Shown here: positions 58,047 to 64,000 of the stretch, piece after piece
Layout of the letters: each line of letters begins with the position of its first letter
Numbering within the stretch: the first letter of the stretch is position 1
Assembly (NCBI GenBank): GCA_016987375.1
Contig: PJRA01000549.1
Coordinates: 1,334,973-1,398,972, forward strand
Direction: 5' to 3'
DNA: 64,000 bases
Source of the DNA: Brachionus koreanus
Taxonomy: Eukaryota > Rotifera > Eurotatoria > Ploima > Brachionidae
Made by a program: the position numbers and the translations under genes
Notes under the pieces: generated by a model
What the model was told of the DNA's origin: nothing
Databases searched by the model: none
Seen by the model: only the letters and a program-made list of their open reading frames with translations

Positions 58047-59458
58047 TTTTAATTTTGTTCGTTATTTATTAAAAAAACATTTACATAGATATGTATGGAA
58101 AATGAAGAAAATTTTAATATTAATTTAACATTTGTCACTGGAAGTTTAGTTTTTTGATTAATTAAATAATTCATCAATAGAAAACAACGACTCGAAATTT
58201 CATAATTTTTAGTCTAAGAATTAAAAAAATAGAATAAAGATTGAATTCAATTGAATATAATTTAGTAAACATTTCAAAAATTTTAAATTTTTCTTTAGTT
58301 AAATTTATATTTTTATAAAAATAAAGTCAAGTATTGGACCATTGAAAGGCAAGCTTTATAACTTATATTCGAGATAATTTGATTTCAGTTGATATAAATT
58401 TGGATCATTTAAATTTTGCGCGTAGCAAAATTATCGCACTTTTTTTTTTTTNNNNNNNNNNNNNNNNNNNNNNNNNNNNNNNNNNNNNNNNNNNNNNNNN
58501 NNNNNNNNNNNNNNNNNNNNNNNNNNNNNNNNNNNNNNNNTAAAATTTTTTTAAAACTCAGTAAAGATAAAATTGATATTGTTATAAATTGATAGCTTGG
58601 ATGTTGCAAATTTCAGCATTGATCGTTTGATCACAAAGCTGTTAATCAATCATGATTAAAAAAAATACAAATTTTTTTTCTGTTCGTTTTTGCCATCGGT
58701 TCAATCAGGTCTGCACTATTCCTTAAATTGTAACTTAAATTTTTCGTAAAAAATTCTTGACTTTATCTCTTCAAAGATTTAAAAAATAAAAAAGTATATT
58801 GACTTCAAGCTTTAATACCTCATGTTCAAATATGCATATCTTTATATTACTGCACCAATTCTGTTAGGGAACAATCTGTTCTACAAAATAGTATTCTGAG
58901 ATATCATGCTGTTAATTTACTAAGATCTTGGTCAAATAATTGTAAAATTTTGGGTTTTTTTTCAGTATTTTTGTATCTCATCAGCCCAAAACCCTTATTT
59001 TTTTTGCAGACTCTAAACTAGAAAAAATTCTTAGCAAATCGTTGGAATCATTTTTCTAATTTTTTTGTCACATTAATTGATAATGAGTATTTAGAATTAT
59101 TTTAAAATCATTTAAAAATACCTGGTTGTATCTAATGAATTAAAGAGTCCTATTTTTTTCTTTTAAAAATTTTCCTTAAGGTTCGTTTAGAATTTTTTGC
59201 TTATTTGCTCATTCGTTGAAATGCTTTATTTACTTAAAATATTGAAATTTTCGAATTCTTATATTTTAATTTATTTTGATATTATACTTCATGAATCATT
59301 TTTTTTAATCAAAGTTTAAAAGAAAATATTAATTTTTATGCTTGTCTTAATCAAACAGACAAAATTTAAAAATAATCAATTTGACATAATATTCGATTTT
59401 TTATTTATTCATAAGATACTATAAAAAGTTTTAAAAAAAAACAAAAAATTAAAAAAAC
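58047..59458. other. Non-coding spacer with assembly gap
   Basis: Intergenic sequence between divergent genes, so it should contain both promoters. Apart from the N run no feature is supported. Confidence 0.45.
58453..58540. other. Assembly gap (N), bordered by poly-T
   Basis: A run of 88 N immediately after a stretch of 12 T, probably a homopolymer or low-complexity collapse. True length unknown. Confidence 0.98.
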
Positions 59459-60889
59459 ATGATTTTGATAGGTAATGCAATATCTTTACTCCTGTTTCTT
59501 GCTGTATGTGAAGCTAGAGATTATGCATCGTCTTTTCAAAGCAATTTTGGAATAACTGATTATTATTATGACTATTTTTCAAAAGAATCATCTAATAACT
59601 GTTCGTTTCCAAATAATTTATTTCTTGAAGTGACTGTTCCAAAGAATGGTTTAAGAGATATTTATTTTTATGATACCTTTTACAGCCATTACTCACTTGA
59701 GACAAACTTTTGCGGATTAAATAAAGAAGAAGTTTTCGGACAAGTTTATAGTTTTAATTTAGATACAGAGATGTATTTTGAAATTAAATTGGAAAATGGA
59801 TATTATTCGAATAATAACAACATAACTTTGGTTATGTCTGGTCTTAAGTGTTTTGATGAACTAGGATGCAGTGTTTTTGATGGTAATACTAATATTTTAT
59901 CAGGTATCCTATCTCCTGGTGAATATAGACTAATAGCAATTAGCAAAAAAGAGAAACTCTTTTCATGGTTTACCTTGGTTATAAATTTTAGTCCAAATGT
60001 AATTGATAGCAAACCAAAAAATTTTTGTAATGATTATAATCAAAATCCTATTTTTATCCCAAAAATGGGGATAAATGGAGTTTATTTTAATTATTTAAGT
60101 CAAAATAATGTTCAGGCAAAATTTAGTTGTTCTGAAAATAACTCTTCAGTGACTATTTATCCATTTAAAATTCCAAATGGAACCCAAATGTATTTTGATA
60201 TTAAAATGATAGGAGTTGATAGACTAAATAAAATGGATACTCTACTAGCAATAACAGATGACGATTGTGTAGAACTAGAATCCGTTAATAATAAGCTCAT
60301 TAGTTGTAACGACGATGATTCTAGTGTAGGTGGTTTATCTGCAAGAATAAATGGAACACTTTCTCCTGGTGATTATAAAATTATTGCTTCATCTTTCGAT
60401 TCCCATACAGAGGGAAGTTTTTATCTGGAATATGAATTCAAAGCAATAAGTATTGAGCCAAATGGTCCGACAGGATCATGCTTTAATCCAATTGTATTGA
60501 CTTTAACTCCTATTAATAATAATATTAATGAAGAATTTACAGGATCATTTGATGAATATTTAGACGAGACTATCTGGTCAAATTGTTCATTTTCTTCAAA
60601 TAACTACCAAGTCTATTGGATCAATGTTGACCCGGGTTATCGAATGGAAGGAATAGTTGAACTATTCGCTGCAGATGGAAAAAATAAAATGGATACATTT
60701 ATTCAAATTGGTGATAAATTTTGCCGCCATTTTGAATATTGTAATGATGATTCACCATTAATTGGAGGTCTTTCATCCAGACTTGAATTTTCACTTCCAA
60801 GTGGTGAATACAAAATTATAGCTGGAACGCATAGAAAATTCTATTTTAACAATTCTTACGTCATGAAATTAAATGCTAGGCTAATTTAG
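59459..60889 (+). CDS. Secreted protein with three related beta-type (pre-peptidase-like) domains
   Basis: Intronless, 476 residues. Signal peptide MILIGNAISLLLFLAVCEA. The mature chain has three repeats of about 140 residues with the same ending: (1) ILSGILSPGEYRLIAIS, (2) LSARINGTLSPGDYKIIASS, (3) LSSRLEFSLPSGEYKIIAGT. Repeats 2 and 3 also share KMDT-x-x-x-I and CNDD-(D)S near the middle. This layout (acidic D-T-x-L strand, C-x-x-x-x-CNDD, then L-x-PG-x-Y-x-I) resembles the bacterial pre-peptidase C-terminal (PPC) beta-sandwich. Many N-glycosylation sequons (for example NCS, NNS, NGT). No enzyme domain is attached. Likely a secreted adhesive, matrix or binding protein; function is inferred from composition only. 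The first repeat is more divergent and lacks the DD. Confidence 0.75.
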   Translation: MILIGNAISLLLFLAVCEARDYASSFQSNFGITDYYYDYFSKESSNNCSFPNNLFLEVTVPKNGLRDIYFYDTFYSHYSLETNFCGLNKEEVFGQVYSFNLDTEMYFEIKLENGYYSNNNNITLVMSGLKCFDELGCSVFDGNTNILSGILSPGEYRLIAISKKEKLFSWFTLVINFSPNVIDSKPKNFCNDYNQNPIFIPKMGINGVYFNYLSQNNVQAKFSCSENNSSVTIYPFKIPNGTQMYFDIKMIGVDRLNKMDTLLAITDDDCVELESVNNKLISCNDDDSSVGGLSARINGTLSPGDYKIIASSFDSHTEGSFYLEYEFKAISIEPNGPTGSCFNPIVLTLTPINNNINEEFTGSFDEYLDETIWSNCSFSSNNYQVYWINVDPGYRMEGIVELFAADGKNKMDTFIQIGDKFCRHFEYCNDDSPLIGGLSSRLEFSLPSGEYKIIAGTHRKFYFNNSYVMKLNARLI

Positions 60890-61401
60890 AAATTTAGATT
60901 TTTAATCAATCTTTAAATTTCTTGGGAAAAAAAACATTTAATTTTTAGCTTTCAGTTATTTGATATTTTTATTTAGTTCAGTCCTATAGGACTGATAGAT
61001 ATATCTTTTTAATTTTTTTTAATAAATAATAAAGGAAGAAATAATAAATTCTATAAATAAACAAAAAATTTGATTCTAGTTTTAGGATTATTTTTTCTAT
61101 TCAAAATAAAGAAAAGCATAGAGATTGAACTTAAATTAAAACAAAAAATTATTCAGTTTTATCTAATAATTGAATTTTTTTAAAAACTAGACTGTTGAAT
61201 TCTAATTCATTTCCTTAATTTATTTGACTTTTTTGGTTCATATTTATCTACTCTAGTTTTAAATTATCTAAAAATAAGTATCAATTTTTTGAAAAAGAAC
61301 TTATGTTTCCATTCTTAAGAATAATGATTAATTTAAATTTCAATTGAATTTAAATCATTTGAACTAAAAATAAATTTATTTCAGTAAACATAAGAAAACA
61401 A
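60890..61401. other. Non-coding spacer before the GT14 gene
   Basis: AT-rich; ends with an acceptor-like TTTATTTCAG at 61375-61384, 17 bases before the GT14 ATG. Confidence 0.45.
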
Positions 61402-62824
61402 ATGAAAATGATTAAAAAATCTATCGTTTTTATTCTTGTTATAGCACTTTTTTTATTTATTATACAAATAGAACATTATCCAAAAACAGACAATCATTTA
61501 TTATTTAATAATTCATACAATAGACCAAGATATCCTGTCGATTGTAAGCTGATTTTAGAAATGGACAAAATAGAAATTGAAAAGGCAAAGAATATTGTCA
61601 AAAATTTGCCAGATAATATGAAACTTATCAATGACCAAAATTTTATTTTCGATCAATTTGAATGTGCAAATTTTAGGACTAACTTCAAAATTGAAGACTC
61701 AAAACAAAATTTTCCGCTTGCAATAAGCATTTTAGTTCATGAAAATGCTGAGCAAGTTTATAGACTTTTAAAATCTATTTATCAATCGCAAAATATTTAT
61801 TGTATTCATATGGATAAGAAGTCTGATCAAGATTTTCACAAAGCAATTCGTTCAATGGTAAAATGTTTTGATAACGTATTCCTCAGCACAAAGACTGAAA
61901 ACATAGTTTATGGTGGTTTCAGCCGATTACAAGCTGATATCAATTGTTTAAAAGATTTATTGTCTTTAAATGATCTAAAAAAAACCCATGAAAATTTAAT
62001 TGGCAAAAGATTTGTTGATTGGAAATATGCTTATAATTTAGTGGGTACAGAGTTTCCCTTAAGGACAAACTCCGAAATGGTAAAAATAATCAAGATTTAC
62101 AATGGTTCTAATGAGATAGAACTAGTTAAAATTGATTCTTTTCTTGAAAGAATTGAATATGAATGGATTGAGGATAACAGATCGAATATTATAATTAAAA
62201 CTAGTAAAAAAAAAAATCGACCCCCACATGGATACAAGGTTTTTAAAGGTTATTCAAGTTACTTAATTAGTAAAGATTTTGCAAAATATGCTATTTTTGA
62301 CACTAAGGCGCAAGATTTTCTCAAATGGACCCAAAATACATATAGTCCTGATGAAATTTTTTGGTCAACTTTACATTTTAATACAAAATTTTATTCATCA
62401 CATAGTCTTAAATGTAATAACTTAAAAAAGTTACTTTATTTTTTATCCAAAGTTTAATTTAGATGATCCAATGATAGAGAAATATGATTCATTGATTAAA
62501 TACACAGGTTGGTATGGAGAGAAAAATGACTGCAATGGATACTATAGACATGGAATATGTGTTTTTTCTATTGAGGATTTGCCAGAACTTGTAAACAGGC
62601 CACATTTTGTTGCAAATAAATTTCAACTTCAAAAGGATCCTGTTGCTTACCAATGCATGGAAGAATGGTATCAAGAAAGAAAAATGAAAAATTCAACATT
62701 GAATATGTTTTTTTATTGCAAATTTATTCAATCCAGATCATCGAATGTTAATTGTGCGAAAATAAACAGTGATATTAATTTTAAAAATATCAAGTTGTAT
62801 TCTTCAATTATAAGCATAATTTAA
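61402..62824 (+). CDS. GT14 glycosyltransferase, core-2/I-branching beta-1,6-GlcNAc transferase type (2 exons)
   Basis: Type II Golgi membrane glycosyltransferase that adds beta-1,6-GlcNAc branches to O-glycans (GCNT family) or related. Exons 61402-62413 and 62463-62824 joined by a 49-bp intron (gtaataac ... tttaatttag); 457 residues. Short cytoplasmic MKMIKKS, membrane anchor (IVFILVIALFLFIIQI), stem, then the GT14 core: FPLAISILVHENAEQVYRLL, IYCIHMDKKSD, NVFLSTKTENIVYGGFSRLQ, WKYAYNLVGTEFPLRTN, TYSPDEIFWSTLHFN, RHGICVFSIEDLPEL and HFVANKFQLQKDPVAYQCME. These follow the GCNT1 order closely, and the DEIFW acid/base motif and the terminal ANKF block are intact. The ORF from 62471 alone lacks its start and belongs to exon 2. 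The C-terminal residues after position about 415 are low-complexity. Confidence 0.9.
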
Positions 62825-63000
62825 AATTGAAATATTAAAATTATTTAAAATTTAAATTTTTGATTATTTTTTAATAAAAAACTTCGCTCTCCTCCAAATA
62901 ATCAATTGTTGTTTTATTAAAGTCAAATAGAATTTAATTACATCGAGCGGTTTATATGAAATATAATTTTTATTCAATGAGATGGAATTATTGAAAATTT
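62825..63000. other. 3' flank of the GT14 gene
   Basis: AT-rich; nothing seen. Confidence 0.4.
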
Positions 63001-63603
63001 AAATTTAAGTAAAAAATAAAATATTATTTTTTATAGATTTGATGCAACACCAAAGATTAAGAATTAAAAAAATTTAAAAAATTCATTTTATTTTTTTTGA
63101 TTAAAAAAAATAGATTAAATAAAAACACCAAAAAAAATTCAAAAATCAACAAATGATTCTTTAAAGAAAAAATGAATAATAAATTATTTTTGTTTTTTGA
63201 ACCTTTTAGTCAACCTTTCCTCTAACTACGACAGCTTCTTATTCTCCGGAAGTTAAAAAAAAACTTGTATTGTTGTTTTTTTCATCACAACGCAGAACGC
63301 ATGATGGACATTTAGATGATAACGCGGAAGCTGAATACATGGGAGTAATAAAATTAAATTACTCGAAGCTACAAATTCATCATCACAAATATCAGCCAGT
63401 AATGGATCATCATCATCCGGTAATGGAGGAGGTAAGTTCATGAAATGTTAATGAAAATGTTTAATTTATCTTAATAACTTTTTTAATAATTAAAAATGCT
63501 TATTAAAGTATTAAAAAATTAATTTTTTAAATTTTTTTATTTCTTAATCTTTGGTGCTGCATCAAATCTATAATTCAAAAAAATTATTTTTTATTTTTTA
63601 CTT
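63001..63603. mobile_element. MITE-like element with long terminal inverted repeats
   Basis: Arms at about 63001-63090 and 63511-63603 are inverted copies. The core arms 63034-63063 and 63541-63570 match at 29 of 30 positions, and weaker complementarity extends on both sides to about 85-90 bp. The 420-bp middle is GC-richer than its surroundings and contains a donor-like GAGGAGgtaagt at 63426-63437 and short frames, but no transposase. Target-site duplication was not identified because the outer edges are AT-rich. Confidence 0.75.
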
Positions 63604-64000
63604 TCAGTGTTTGATGCCCACCTAAACGCGTGATTAAGGTATTAAAGCATGCGCTCAAACTTAACAACATTATTAAATGGGTGAGATGTACTATGGTGCA
63701 TGGTCCAAAGGTAAGCTTTAACTTTTGGTGCAATATAATCGAACGAGGGAATATGGTTTTTAAATAATCAAAATTTTTTTCATTATATTAATCGTTTCAT
63801 AATGTTTCAATTAACAATTGTTTTTTGAAATAATGCCTAAACTTAAAATATTTATTCGATAAGATATTTGAATAATGTTAACTAGTAAAACTTTGTGCAT
63901 TTTAAATATATGTTGGTCGTTTGATCTAAGCTGTGGCTAATCTATTTTTGAGGAAATCATATCTTGGTTCAACCTTTCAACATAATTTAATTTTTTGTGT
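63604..64000. other. Unresolved right end
   Basis: A stretch with exon-like edges (cag at 63605-63607; AAAGgtaagc at 63708-63717) has stops in all three forward frames between them, so it is not coding as it stands. Nothing else seen. Confidence 0.35.

Noticed and set aside
63608..63711. A coding exon between cag and gtaagc at the right end
   Set aside because: Stops occur in all three forward frames.
641..64000. A non-standard genetic code for the whole window
   Set aside because: All well-supported genes end at TAA, TAG or TGA at family-typical C-termini, so the nuclear code is standard; only the 641-979 scrap raises the question.

Overview
The window is eukaryotic nuclear DNA, very AT-rich. 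Its genes are animal-type: multi-exon, GT-AG introns mostly 45-70 bp with a few over 1 kb, separated by long low-complexity spacers. Clear metazoan families (adhesion GPCR, MFSD12-like transporter, HERC4-type ligase, CYP3-like P450, GT14 glycosyltransferase) point to an invertebrate animal. The compact introns, extreme AT content, LINE content and gene set would fit a monogonont rotifer such as Brachionus, but that is my inference and not proved by any marker here.

Layout. 1-4.8 kb: LINE fragments and an MFSD12-like transporter (minus strand) whose large intron holds a LINE 3' end and an NDUFB9-like scrap. 4.8-8.4 kb: non-coding, with a decayed RTE-type LINE and a near-perfect 14-bp-arm hairpin. 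8.4-11.5 kb: CNOT3 (minus). 14.8-17.0 kb: adhesion GPCR (minus, 5' end unresolved), followed by LINE debris on both strands to 19.3 kb, including a short assembly gap. 19.9-21.4 kb: a head-to-head pair of paralogous cysteine-rich secreted proteins. 22.5-25.3 kb: a TBC-domain protein of unfamiliar architecture. 26.8-30.9 kb: DDX10. 33.5-39.3 kb: HERC4. 40.6-42.3 kb: intronless DDX47 followed 123 bp later by MRPL33. 43.3-44.0 kb: MOB1 (minus). 45.3 kb: a dead Tc1/mariner tail. 47.6-49.5 kb: CYP3-like P450. 50.5-58.0 kb: a 2,513-residue protein joining a PDZ domain to a NO VEIN/sacsin-type GHKL ATPase and a DUF3883 domain. 59.5-60.9 kb: a secreted protein of three related domains. 61.4-62.8 kb: a GT14 glycosyltransferase. 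63.0-63.6 kb: an inverted-repeat (MITE-like) element.

How the genes relate: most are unrelated housekeeping or cell-surface genes. DDX10 and DDX47 both serve nucleolar rRNA processing; DDX47 and MRPL33 are close enough, with an acceptor-like AG just before the MRPL33 ATG, to be considered for polycistronic expression. HERC4 (ubiquitin), CNOT3 (mRNA decay) and MOB1 (Hippo/NDR signalling) are single conserved components. Exon boundaries were worked out by hand from reading frame, GT/AG signals and remembered family conservation; frame closure across all exons was checked for MFSD12, CNOT3, DDX10, HERC4, MOB1, the TBC gene, GT14 and the PDZ-NOV gene.
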